Below are positions 44,481-55,560 of a stretch of 64,000 nucleotides of DNA, piece by piece. The notes under the pieces are model-generated. The model ran no database searches and was not told the DNA's origin. It saw only the letters and a list, made by a program, of their open reading frames with translations. Location: NCBI GenBank assembly GCA_031002005.1, contig CM061919.1:33693088-33757087 (forward strand), given 5' to 3'. The stretch comes from Vandiemenella viatica. Lineage: Eukaryota > Arthropoda > Insecta > Orthoptera > Morabidae. The translations under genes were made by a program, and so were the position numbers. How positions within the stretch are numbered: position 1 is the stretch's first letter; each line of letters begins with the position of its first letter.

Positions 44481-45619
44481 TGGTATGTGTGGATGCCACT
44501 AAGGACCTAGTGGGAAGCATGTGGGAGCATGGTTATAACGTGCAAACATTGTTCGAAACATTTTATTACGAGAATCTTGGTAAACGATTAAACTTATACA
44601 GAATATCTCAAATAATATAATACATAAGAAAGCCTCGATCTTGCAGATTATGATCTTAATAAATCCTGTTCCAATACAAATATATGTTAATGCGATGACA
44701 AGCTTGTTAAGCCATGAGAATATCCCTAATCACAATATCTCCACTTGTATTAAACATCCAAACAGAAAATCCTTACGTGCTTGGAAACGTAATATAACAG
44801 GGCAGGCTCTTACCAATTTACCATCATATAACAAATTTGCAGCTAGTACAAAACACAAATTTGTACACAGGAGGCAAAGTACAGCAATTATTTTTAAACA
44901 AACAGGAATCAGTTTACCTTAGCGTCCTTCAGTTTAACCTTAAGAATCAAGTTCTTACCAAAAGGTTCTAACACACTATAGTGTCTAGACGCCGGCTCAT
45001 AAGTCGTTACCACCCACACACTCTGATAAGATGGCGGGAACGATTAGCACCATATATCGCGGAATTTTGTCCATTCCTGTAACAAAATTATTAAGCACAA
45101 TTAACAAGAATGCAGTAAGCGACGCACTTTGTAGTTGGAATCATCAGTTATCCTACCTCAAATACACGACAGTGCTAGAAAATGGCAATTTATCACCTCG
45201 AAGCCACCGCCAGCCCCGCCCGCTTCCGTGCTCCCCAATCGGCTCACGAACATAGAGCGTAGAGGAGGAATTCCCTCGATTAATGCGAGCGAGGAATGGT
45301 CTCGTTAGGGTCACAAATCCACATCATGCGGCACTTGCAGGGCGCCTGGTCAAATTACAAATGCTCGCTTATACCAGCAGACCTCTAACTTCGCAGTCAA
45401 TTATGGAAAATATTAGGCCCAATGAAGCAATCCGCTGCTGCCAACCGACTGATTTCCCGGTTTCGTATCCCCGAAAATCAACTCCATAAGCCGGTAGAGG
45501 GCACCCCAGAGCCACAGCGCGCTCTCACGGGCGAAACTCGCACGCGGGCTCTGCAGGAACCAGCATCAGAAGACAATCGAGGGCGGGGAAAATAAACAAA
45601 GCTAGCCGAGCTCTGCTCA
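44481..45619 (-). repeat. 5' LTR of the older Gypsy
   Basis: The LTR is 1139 bp; read on the minus strand it begins TGAGCAGAGCTCGG and ends CACATACCA. It differs from the other LTR by many substitutions and several small indels, so this insertion is much older than the CsRn1-type copy. Confidence 0.85.
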
Positions 45620-46550
45620 GTTCTATGAAAAATGTGGGTTATGATGCCTGTTTGATGATCATGAAACTATCTGTTAGCTAAGAGCATTATGGTAACTTTA
45701 TCGTGTACACTGTGTTTTTTCCATACCTTTGTCTGTGAATGAATTTTTAAATTAGGTGTTTGTCGTGACTATCTTGACTTCCCAGTCTACCTTGTATTAT
45801 TACTGGCACATGGCTGTCATTACAAATTTCAACGACCATCCAAAATTCTAGTATTTCCAGCATATCAGGCTTTTTTCGGGCTTTGTGCCTCGTCGATGCT
45901 ATCGTCATTGGAGGTTAGAAAGGATGTATGGCTCCCCTGTATTTTTCTAGAGTGATTTCAGGAATCCAGGCACTCTTCCATTTCAATGTTTTGTTTACAG
46001 TTTGCTGCCGTTAGGTTTGGGATACGAACTGTTTTTCTCAGGTTGTTCACTATATGACATTCGGGGAAAAATCGTGATGAGTGGATGTACCAGAGAAACG
46101 AATAACTTGTGTTATAAACCCACAGTCAGACAATAGATTGTATGTAGTGGTGTAATATGGGGGTTCACAGTTTTTTGGACTTGAAATGTAGTGTGAAATG
46201 GAAGGCAGCTATAGTGTAAATATGGTGATATCTTTCTTTCACCCGTCTGTCCGCATGTAGGATGTGTAGTTCATTTCCACCACTAATGTGCGTGTGTGTG
46301 TGTTTTGTGATGTATGCAGCTGTAAGTGAGCATCCAAAGTAAGACATAGTAGCCTGCGTTAAGAAAGGCTCTTGAATCTACTCATGCCTTTGTGGTACTA
46401 GGGGCACATGTTACTAGATGGCTTGTTGTAATGTGGGTGATATGAGATGATGCTGATGTGAACAATTTCGTACTAGTGCACATGCAACTAGATGGCAAAG
46501 ATGGCTGATGTGTGTGAGAGGCGAGGCGATACTAATATGGAACAGTTTCC

Positions 46551-46598
46551 CTCTGCCACCTACAATATTGTGAATTGCAGAGTATATATGTAGATGTA
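46551..46598 (+). mobile_element. Very short CR1-like 3' stub in the right arm
   Basis: CCCTCTGCCACCTAC...TTGCAGAGTATATATGTAGATG matches the 3' end of the CR1-like element at 15349-15402. The left arm lacks it at the mirror position (near 33510-33525). It is an extreme 5' truncation of about 50 bp. Confidence 0.65.
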
Positions 46599-47068
46599 CC
46601 TGGTAGCTTTTTGAAGGAATTTTTCTGGTTCCAGGCTTAATGAATCTATAGAAAAAGTGTGTACATCTCCTCATTAGGTATTGTTCTCACTGTTTGCTGT
46701 GTATTCTTTTGAATTACCACTCATGTTTCACCTACACTGCCCATACCTACCGTACATCCATTTGCCTTATACCTGAGCTCAGAGACAAGAGACGATCGGG
46801 ATATTAAAATTGTTCATCCGACTGGCTGACTGTTTGCTTCCACTCAATCCAGTTTGAATGCTCGTTTAGGTCACCTGGGACCACGTTAGGCCTTCTTTTG
46901 TTTTGAATCTTTGCTTTTAAAAAGTGTACACAACCATAGAGTTGTTATCCTTAGAAGAGACCTACAATTTAACGTGGAATCCGAGCCACGGAAGCGTTCT
47001 GGCGTACTTCACATTGCACAGCAAACTGTGGCAGATGTGAAGGTAGGTTAAGGGCTTATGAAAATCAC

Positions 47069-47134
47069 CGCCAAGTATTTGAACCGAGGACCTTTCTACC
47101 TCTGGTCAGACGCCTTAACCACTGGGCCACTGTC
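47069..47134 (-). repeat. tRNA-Arg-like module, right arm
   Basis: This is the reverse-complement partner of 32936-33003, with a few changes (B box GGTTCAAATAC). It was therefore present before the arms became an inverted pair, or was copied with them. Confidence 0.6.
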
Positions 47135-47490
47135 GAGATGCTGAGGTTTGATGTTTATATGAATTCTTTCTTCCTTGTGATATTCTAGTTTGAGATACCC
47201 TCGTAAGTTGCACGTCCATGTTATTCACAGCAATGTGTGACGGAGGGTATGTGTCACCCACATAAAAACTTCTCTCATCTCATAAACATTAGCAACATTT
47301 AATGGTATACATTCTTTGGCATGGAATTTCATAACGTGTAAGGCAATAGATCGATATTAAGCTAAGAATCAGGTAAAAAAGGGGGGGTGTAGGATCTGTA
47401 GGCAAGAGAAGCATGGAATGAAACCATAAGTATTGAATGATGTATTATTTTTGCAATAAAATGTATTTTGAAATTTCAATAAATCTGTAT

Positions 47491-48122
47491 CATTGATCAA
47501 GAAATTATGTTTTTTATTTTTCGAAACCCCTACCCATCAATTTTGTATATTCCTTGAGTGTGATGGAGCAGTATGGTATTCTAATTACGAGAATGAAATA
47601 CTAGAAATAAAATAGAGAAAAACTTTTAAAACCGACATATCACAAAAGGCGTGTTGAGTTAAAAGGGTAAAAAGACAATTGGAGAGGGGGAAAAAAATGG
47701 CAGTTAAATACCTACAAAGATATAAGGTAAAATCGAGTTATGGTAGGGGGGGGGGATGGAGGGCTGGTTTTCCAGTAAGGACTGGTTATTTGAGCCAAAA
47801 ATACTTTTTGCAGGCGGCAACAATGATTTTTGTCCAAAAAATACGAAAAAATAGTTTTAGAATTTAACAATTACTGAATTAAAATAGTTCAATATATTAA
47901 TAACACATGACAAAATGCCAGGAAGAAATTTAATAACTAAGAAAGCGGATTTCCTTTGCGTTATTGATGAAAAGTGATGACATTCTGCTAAAAAGTTTTT
48001 TTTGGAAGTTAATTTTATGTTAACTAAACAATTAATGAAACATAATAATTTGAAATATCAATAAGACACGACAAAATGTTCTAATACTCGACTTTGAGAT
48101 TTCACAATGACTGGCTACCTAT
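47491..48122. other. Right-only unique segment of the giant element
   Basis: This AT-rich stretch has no partner in the left half and no convincing frame. It contains a G tract (47745-47754) and a repeated block around ACATGACAAAATG (47905) and ACACGACAAAATG (48066). Confidence 0.5.
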
Positions 48123-48829
48123 GTGTTGATGCTGGTTTTTCTAGCCTTCGAGCTGCTCTAGGCTTTTATGCTTCCTATAAATTTTTTACGCTGTTCTGAC
48201 AATACAGTATTCGTTGTCCCAGGATCACTTAAAAGAAACGACTCAGTCTATGTCATATTAGTCTATGTTGCATGGTTATTGCCCAATGAGAACAATTTAA
48301 TGTGTTCTGCTAGTGCTGTTCCTGCTCCAACCACCGATCTTCTGTTGAGCTCTAGAAACTTCATAAAGTTAAAGTATGTATCATGTTCCAGAACTCGAAA
48401 AGCGGTTGTCTGTGAAATTTTAATTTGTCGCGGCTATCGTTAACTTCTCCGTCAACCGAAATTTCATGCTGAGTTAATGACGTTTTTCCATTTAGGCCAT
48501 TAACGTATTTTAAAGGAAAAATTTATGCTTTATAAATTGTCTATAACTTATTTTTTATTCAATTGCAAGTCAAACAGTTTTTCTGTTCGGCCAGGATGAA
48601 AACAAAATTTTCGATTTTCGCGTAATATAACTCGAACAGACGACGTATTTGCCTATTTTGGGTTTGGTGAACTAGTGACGTCACACGACAGACACTAGTG
48701 CCGTCAGTTGGTGCTGCCATCTGGTGGCGGGTGGGCGAACTAAACACGCCATTCTCGCCGTGGTGTACCCCCCTGCCCTGTGACGTCGCATAACGGGGTA
48801 TGGCCCAGCTTTGGCCTTAGAACACTACT
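48123..48829 (-). repeat. Right outer terminal inverted repeat
   Basis: This is the reverse-complement partner of the left repeat, uninterrupted, about 0.71 kb. Homology stops near 48123, where the right arm switches to ACCTATGTGTTGATG, a motif that also recurs in the apex repeats (36237, 36491, 37386). Confidence 0.85.
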
Positions 48830-48835
48830 AGTGTT
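48830..48835 (+). repeat. Right 6-bp target-site duplication AGTGTT
   Basis: This follows the CT terminus of the giant element and equals 18455-18460. Confidence 0.7.
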
Positions 48836-49696
48836 ATACAAAAAAAAATATTTGTTTTCATATCCTTTGGTGTTCAACTACTCCTACTTTTATTGTTTTA
48901 AAATCTTTTTAGTTGATCTAGCATTTTTTTATTTTCTATTTTTTTCCAAATTCAGTGTGCTGTGCGCTTTGGTTACAGTGAAGTTCAATTTTTGACCCCT
49001 CTATTGCTGCAAAAATCACCAGAAATCGTACTTGCCGTCAATCACTGTTATTGGGGTTGATAGATGTGGCGTTGGCTCTAAGTTTTCTTGGACGATTATT
49101 ATTAAACGAGATAGTTTTTAAAAGAAAGATATTAAAATAAAGGTAAGTAGATAGTTAAATTGTAACTTCTCGTAATTATTTAAAGAAAACTATTGTATTT
49201 TCTTCTGAAACTAAATGAAAAAATCAGCCATGTCAGAACACGCATAGTCTTGCTTCCATTTCGATAGTCTTCGATTTCTATAGTTCGGTCAGAATTAACC
49301 TCGGACGTTTTATGCATGGCACTAAATTCAATTTTTTAATTGTTTTGCTTATTTATAATTCAATCAGGTTTCAAACTAAAATTCATGAGTACCTTGAAGT
49401 ATTTTCTACAGTTCGTAATTTCGAATTTATCATCTGACTGATTCGTGTAGTTATAGATAGAATGTAAATTTGACACTTCGAGTTATCAGATTTACTTTAG
49501 TTCATAACCGCTAGTAAGGTATGCATACCTACATATTGTGACAATGCACCTATAGTCGACGTGAAATTTTATCTAGTTCGAATTTAAGCAATTGCAATGA
49601 CTCAGAAAACCGTACTTAAAATTATCAACACTGTTATGTTAGAAGTAAATCAGAATGTTCCACGCAGTCGGTGATGGTATTGTCTATAGTTAGTTC
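48836..49696. other. AT-rich non-coding flank
   Basis: This is the right flank of the giant element. I see no gene, repeat or structural RNA signal. Confidence 0.5.
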
Positions 49697-50697
49697 TTTT
49701 TTTTTTTATTAATTTTCACTGCCTCAACGGCGTTTTGTAGGCCCGCTACTGTATGCAGCTTTATCTACTGTTTCGAATAGATTGTGTTGGATTCGCTATG
49801 GATCGCATTAGGGAAAAACCTGGCTTTGACCGTTATAAACAGCCTTTATGGGAAACCCTTGAATGTTCTTACTAAGGATCGGTTGTGGTATTTGATCATT
49901 TACATCGGTGTCATAATTGTGCTAAGTGGCACTTTGAATTTGTGCCATTCCATTGGGAGTACTGTACCTACTGACTCCAATCTTTCAACGTCTGGGCGGA
50001 TGGTATCAAGCCTGGTGAAAAAATTATCTGCTTGTAGAAAGATTTCTGCATGAATCGTAGGCATATTGGTGATCTCGTGAAGAAGGTCTATTGGCGTGTA
50101 GATACTCGCGTGGCTAATCATTCTTAAGCATCTGTTCTGCACTATTTGTAGGTGTAGCAGGGTAGACTTGCATGCAGTTCCCCAGACCTGGCATCCATAC
50201 ATAATGAAGGGTAGGGCAACTGATTTATATATTCTTATTTTTGTTTCAACTTTCAAGTCTTTGCTCAAGAAGGTTGGTGTCAGATTCATAACCATGTCTA
50301 GGGCTTTTTTCTTCTGTCAAGGACATGTTGACGGAAGAGTAGTTTACTGTCTAACATTATCCCCAGGTACCGGTGCTCGGTAACCCAGGGTAACTTTTGT
50401 TCCAGGGTAACCTTAGCTCCAGCTGTCTTTGTAGGTTCGATCGTTTAGTAGAGAAGTACACTGCGGCACATGTACTAGGGTCCACCTTCACCTTATTTTC
50501 TCGACAGCAGAGACTAGGGGCGTCTAGGCCTGCTTGGGCACTGGAAATATTTCTTTCGTGGTTACTTCGGGTTGCATAGATGATCGTATCGTCCGCAAAT
50601 TGTGCAATATAAACGTTTGGCGGGGTTCGTATATCATTAACATCAATGCTGAACAGATGAGGCGATAAGGCAGATCCCTGCGGTAACCTTACATTAA

Positions 50698-52530
50698 CCC
50701 TTTGACTGCTGACGGTGGATCGTCTACCTGCCGCGCTGAGGCCTGCTACCTGTGCTAAGTGATTATTCCTTGGGACGGAGCGGCCCGCGCTGTCCCACCC
50801 GCCCAGTGCTGAATATTCCTGGCGTGACCTCTCATGGCTGATACACAGTAAATACTCTCACAACATAGTTTCTCTGCAAATAAATTACTGCAGAATCAAA
50901 CTGAATCATTAACCCTATTTTTCTTCACTAATAATTATATCTTGATTGTAGTTTTTGCTCGATTTTTGCAGCTTATGTCGAAAGCGTCGTGATTCTTAAA
51001 TTTACCTCAATTTTTTACTGTTCTTTCTTGTATACCCGTTTATAACAACTGCAATTTTCTACAGGTTCCTTACTGTATTAGAGTGTTATTTTTGAAATTT
51101 AAAGAGCGTAGATTCGAAGAAGATGCTAGAAATATTTTACTTCCACACTTACATACCGCTTTCAGACCACGACTATAAAATTAAAGATATTCGAACTCAT
51201 ACAGAAAGTTAAAGGCATCCGATTTTTCCTCGCGCTATTCACGAATATAAAAAGACACCTGAAAATGTTAATTGCACAAGCAGCCTCCCCCAGACACCGA
51301 AATTTGGCTTGCGGAATATCTTTGTAGATGTAGACTCCCAAAATATCTCGATGTTGACTGAATGTTAGCGGCGCTTTTTAATTACCCGATTATACGTAAT
51401 TTTGTTTCTTTGATGAAATTTGCTCCACATAAGTACTCAACAGATTTTTCTAGTTTTCAGAGCTGTGAAGTGTCTGTCCATTAATTAAGTAAGGTGAAAT
51501 AGGGGTTGGGGGGGGGGGGGAGCAGTTACGGTGAAATCTCACGAAACCTCACCAGAGTAACAAATAGCCTTATCTGGACATAAGTTCACTAAAAATTGGA
51601 GTATTTAGAACATCTCTGGTCCAGTATTAGCTAATTTTCAGTTTTTTTCACACGAGGCATCAGAAGACAAATAGCTATGAAAGAATACATTTCAACATAT
51701 CCAGTATCTTTCCACTTTGATATTCGAGAATGCACTGATTCTGGAGTATTCTCCATAGTGGTTATATAAAGCCAATTCTTTTCATAAGCTATACATTTCA
51801 TCAGTTGTTCTGTAAAAAATAATTTGAAAACTGGCAGAATACTTAGCACATACCCTATTTGACACACATGTCCCGATAGCGTAACATCAAATGCGTGACT
51901 AACTGGACGAAAATTATTTTCTTTCCAGTCAGATTTATCGCCAAGACGTAATTTCTTCGTAGGCGTTTCTGTATCACATTCTGATTCTTCAGATTCAGAA
52001 GAACTAACATCTCTTTTTGAAACATGAGACTGAATTGTTACCCCTGCTGACGAGTATGGTTTAGGACCACAGTTTTCCGATTCTGTGGAAAAGCTATCAC
52101 TTCCATCAAAATCAAGTAGTTCATCCTCAGTGTCGCTCCTCGTAGGAATCTCCACGATTTCTTCCTAAATGCACCCACGAAGTGTTGCCATTTTCTTTAT
52201 AAAATACAGGACACAAGGAACACTGATGTAATTTCCATTGAACAGTGAACTGTAGAGCGAAGCCTAGGCTCCCAACAGACAAACATTCGGACGATAAGCT
52301 ACCAACCAGCATTGCGAAAGGCTATTGAGAAGTGGGGCGTGAAGTCCGCTGTACGACTCAGGTAGCGGCGCGTATATATTCGTCACCAGCACACAGGTAG
52401 CGGCAGACGGGTGCGACTTAACTCGTCAACAGCGCTAAGGGAAAAACCGGCGGCTGCGACTAAACTCGTCATTAGCTCACGGGGGCAGCAAGCAGCATGA
52501 CCAGTAAACTCGTCAAAAGCAGTCAAAGGG
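50698..52530 (-). mobile_element. piggyBac element, internally deleted
   Basis: Both ends carry CCCTTTGACTGCT (right end inverted), and TTAA flanks each side (50694-50697, 52531-52534), the piggyBac hallmark. The right subterminal region has three copies of ACTCGTCAnnAGC (about 52423, 52468, 52508) and two of AGGTAGCGGC (52360, 52396). At 1.83 kb and with only the first part of the transposase, it is non-autonomous. Confidence 0.87.
51631..52155 (-). pseudogene. piggyBac transposase, N-terminal fragment
   Basis: The frame of 174 codons begins MEIPTRSDTEDELLDFDGSD, an acidic Ser-rich start usual for piggyBac transposases. It is followed by a basic patch (TPTKKLRLGD) and a region matching the start of the family's catalytic domain: LPVFKLFFTEQLMKCIAYE, then WKDTGYVEMYSFIAICLLM. 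It stops before any of the catalytic Asp residues (D, D, D) are reached; the rest of the gene is absent from the 900 bp between here and the left end. It could at most make a truncated DNA-binding product. Confidence 0.78.
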
Positions 52531-53124
52531 TTAATTGTGAAGGTAGAGTATTTCTGGCCTTCGATTTGGACGAAGAACCTCCTGTCCTTGAGGTAGGTTG
52601 CTATGAGGGCATTATAGCAGTCGGATATGTCGGTGTGATGGAATACCTTGTCTATTAGTTTGGTGTGCCACACTTTGTCATAGGCATTTTCAATGTCGAC
52701 AAATATGGCAGCTGCAGATTTATTCCAGTTAAAACCATTGCTGATTTGCTCGGTAAGTCTTACTAACTGACAGGTGGCTCCTACTCGGTTTTGGAAACCG
52801 AACTGTTCTTTACTGATGATTTGTCCAAAATCTAAGCTTGCTTTAATTCTTTTCAGCAGAATACGTTCCAGCAGCTTGGAGGTAGCAGAGAGTAAGCTGA
52901 TTGGTCTGTAATTATTGGGAATGGTTTTGTCTTTACCCCTTTTTGGCAGAGGGGGTCTGCTTAGTCTGTTCTCTACTCGCTGAATTGTTGCGGCCTCCGC
53001 CTGTTCTTCCTCTGGAGTTAGGGGGTAGATCACTTCTGTGTGTTGTGTGGCGAAGTGCTCTGCCAGGATTTCGGCTTTTTTAACCAAATTCAAAAAAAGG
53101 AGGAGGTTCTCAATTCGTCTGCAT

Positions 53125-53151
53125 TTTTTTTTTTATTTTTTTTTTTTTTTT
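53125..53151 (-). other. T-rich tract at the edge of the satellite block
   Basis: An almost pure T run lies between J3 and the satellite. It may be the A tail of a minus-strand insertion that carried the satellite, or simply slipped sequence. Confidence 0.4.
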
Positions 53152-55560
53152 GTATGTTCGCCAATTTTGAACCGATTTAAATGAAATTTTTCTAGTTGAT
53201 AGGGTATACTTCCAATGTGGTCCCATATGAATTTCATTGAGAAACCACCCCTTCTACCCCCTTCCACCCTTTAATTTTTACACAAATCCACATTTTTGAT
53301 TTGATCTAGATGAAACTTTAGATATATATAACCAAAAATAAAGAGAAAAATACTGTCAACTTTGGTTTAAAAAAACTGAACCAGTCTCCCCCTATCCACC
53401 CCCTTAATTTTTGTCAATTTTCTTTATTCAAAGCTGCAGTCGACACCATTTAACTGATCTCCATTAAATTTGGCAATTACATGTAGTTTTACATGGAGAA
53501 GGTTTCTGGCCAAAAAAATAAAAATAAAAAACCACCCCTCTCCCTTTACACCCCTTAATTTTAGAAACCTACATTTCTTATCAGATTTTTATTGAACTTT
53601 GCCCATGTATACTTTAAACCAAAGAGAGAAATCCTGTCAACATTTGGTCTGCCAAAGCTCAACCCCATCCGTCCTTCCACCCCTTTAATTATTCTTCTTA
53701 AAAAACTACACTCCACACCGTTTGACAGATTATCAGCAAAGTTGGCATATACATGTAATTTTTCATGGAGAATCTGACCAAAAAATAAATAAATAAAAAA
53801 CCACCTCTCTCCCCTTTACACCTCTAAATTTATATACAAACCCACATTTTTATCCAATTTCAATGAAACTTTGGACATGTATAGTCAAAAATAAAGAGAA
53901 AAATACTGTCAACTTTTGGTTTGAAATAACTGAAGCCCTATCCCCCTATCCACCACCTAAATTTTTAACATTGTTCTTTATACAAAGCTACAGTTGACAC
54001 CATTTAACTGGTCTCCATTAAAGTTGGCAATTACATGTACATAGTTTTTCATGGAGAAGGTTTCTGACCAAAGAAATAAAAACAAAAAACCACCCCTCTC
54101 CCCTTCACACCCCTTAATTTTATAGAAACCCACATTTCTTATCTGATTTTTATTGAACTTTGCCCATGTATACTTTAAAACAAAGAGAAAAATCCTGTCA
54201 ACATTTGGTTTGCCAGTGCTCAATCCCTTTCACTCCTTCAACCACATTAATTTTTGTCATTGTTCTTTATAAAAAGCTACAGTCTTGATAGTTTGACCGA
54301 TTACCATGAAAGTTGGTGCTTATATGCATTTTTTCACGAAGAAGGTGTCTGACCAAAAGATCTAAAAACCACCCCGTCTCCCCATTAAACCGCTTAATTT
54401 TTATACACAACCACAGTTTCTATCCGGTTTAGACAGAACTTGGCAAATTTTTACTATAAAACGAAGAGAAAAATAATGCCAACTCTTGGTTTGCAAAAAC
54501 TGAATCCCTCTCCCCGTTTCCACCCCCTTGATTTTTGCCAATTTCTTTTTATGAAGCTACAGTTATCACCATCTGACAGATCATTATGAAAGTTGGCACA
54601 TATATATGTAATTTTTTATGGATAATATTTCTGACCAAAAAATCAAAAAACCTACCTTAGCTCCCCTTCCCTTATTATTTGTACAAAACAAACATTTTAA
54701 TTCGATTCGGTGGAACTTCGCATGAGTATACTTTAAAACAAATAGAAGAAGAAAAATACTAATCACATAACTTTCACAAAAACGCAAACCCTATCCCCCT
54801 TTCTACCCCTTTAATTACTGTCGGTGTTCTTTATACAAAGCTACCGTTTCTCTCTGTTTTTGAAAGAAGTATGCACATGTATACTGCAAAACAAACAGAA
54901 AAATACTGTATACATTTGGTTTCGAGAGTCCAAACTCCGCTCCTTCCTTTCCATCCTTTAATCTACAGTTTCTTTCCGATTCTGAAGGAAATTTGTACCC
55001 GTATACTTTAAAACATACAGAACAATTGTGTTTAAATTAGGTTACAGAAGTCCAACCACTCTCCACTTCTACCCCCATCCTTCCTAACTTCCAATGATCT
55101 TTATAAATACCCACAGTTTTATCTGATTTCCATGGAACACTGCATTGGTATACTTAAAAACAAAGAGAAACTTAGTTTCTACATTCTGTTTACAAAACCC
55201 TACCACTCATTCCCTTACCCCATTTAATTTTTGCAAATGTTCTTCACACAAAGCTATAGGTTTTATCTGGTTTCGATAGAAATTTGCCCATGTACACTTT
55301 AAAACAAAGAGAAAAATACTGCCCACACTAGGTTTACAAAAACCAAACTACATTTCGTCTCCATACCCCTTAATTGTTTTTTTATACATACCTATAGTTT
55401 TATCTGATATCAATAGAAATTTACACACGTATATGTTAAATCAATCAGAAAAGGCAGTCTACATTTGGTATACAAAAGCCAAATCCCTCTTCCCCTTTGC
55501 CCTCACCCCTTTTAATTTCCAATTTTCTTTACAAAAATCCACAGTTTTAAGTACCGTCAG
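53152..55560. repeat. Satellite array with a period of about 281 bp
   Basis: The block CACATTT[T/C]T.AT, followed by GTATACTTTAAA, AAGAGAAAAAT.CTGTCAAC and CACCCC.TTAATTTT, recurs near 53289, 53572, 53847, 54130 and 54412, spaced 277-283 bp. Each unit holds two related halves of about 140 bp: the second has GCTACAGT, CATGAAAGTTGGCA and ATGGAGAAGGTTTCTGACCAAA. To the right of about 54690 the array decays to half-unit spacing. Confidence 0.75.

Larger units (their letters stand above)
38715..45619 (-). mobile_element. Older Gypsy LTR retrotransposon in the right inner arm
   Basis: A 6.9-kb minus-strand element with LTRs of about 1.15 kb, an initiator-tRNA-Met primer-binding site, gag with two zinc knuckles, and pol in PR-RT-RH-IN order. 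It is flanked by CTTCT (38710-38714) and GTTCT (45620-45624), a 5-bp TSD with one change. The inverted left arm (about 34440-34500) reads straight through the site and confirms the boundaries. All frames are broken. Confidence 0.88.
37310..47490 (-). repeat. Right inner inverted arm, about 3.3 kb, split by a Gypsy element
   Basis: The arm consists of 37310-38714 and 45620-47490, interrupted by the minus-strand Gypsy at 38715-45619. It is the reverse-complement partner of the left inner arm. It also carries a short CR1-derived stub (46551-46598) that the left arm lacks. Confidence 0.85.
18461..48829. mobile_element. Polinton/Maverick-like giant TIR element, non-autonomous, with nested insertions
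   Basis: The left end reads AGTAGTGTTCTAAGGCC (18461-18477), and the right end is its exact reverse complement (48813-48829). The 6-bp sequence AGTGTT flanks both ends (18455-18460 and 48830-48835). Termini 5'-AG...CT-3' with a 6-bp TSD and TIRs of several hundred bp are the recognised signature of Polintons/Mavericks. Removing four later insertions leaves about 11.6 kb (18461-18592, 23452-25665, 32710-38714, 45620-48829). I see none of the proteins expected of an autonomous Polinton: no protein-primed DNA polymerase, no retroviral-type integrase of its own, no packaging ATPase, protease or capsid. It is therefore a non-autonomous derivative, or another superfamily with the same termini. AGTGTT also occurs inside the TIR, so the TSD call carries some risk of coincidence. 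Confidence 0.72.
49900..53093 (-). pseudogene. J3 reverse transcriptase, interrupted
   Basis: The minus-strand reading starts at NLVKKAEILAEHFATQHTEV (RT N-terminal linker), then jumps from IQRVENRLSR to PLPKRGKDKTIPNNYRPIS, so roughly 60-80 residues of the fingers region are deleted. It continues with ISKEQFGFQNRVGATCQLV, IFVDIENAYDKVWH (Asp of motif A) and RRFFVQIEGQKYSTFTI up to the piggyBac TTAA. After the insertion it resumes with QGSALSPHLFSIDVNDI and AQFADDTIIYA (catalytic DD, about 50606-50574). The C-terminal domain (FIMYGCQVWGTA) is open from 50295 to the stop at 49900. Frameshifts near 50420 and 50300 add to the damage. Confidence 0.8.
49697..53095 (-). mobile_element. Jockey-like element J3, 5' truncated, split by piggyBac
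   Basis: A minus-strand copy whose 3' tail is the T run 49697-49707. Just inside it, the minus strand reads GCCGTTGAGGCAGTG, shared with J1 and similar to J5. The element lacks the endonuclease, has an internal deletion in RT, and carries a piggyBac insertion at TTAA (50694-50697 / 52531-52534). The right edge meets T-rich sequence at about 53095. Confidence 0.82.

Noticed and set aside
53592..54787. Short frames in the satellite block
   Set aside because: They recur with the satellite period and contain no protein motif.
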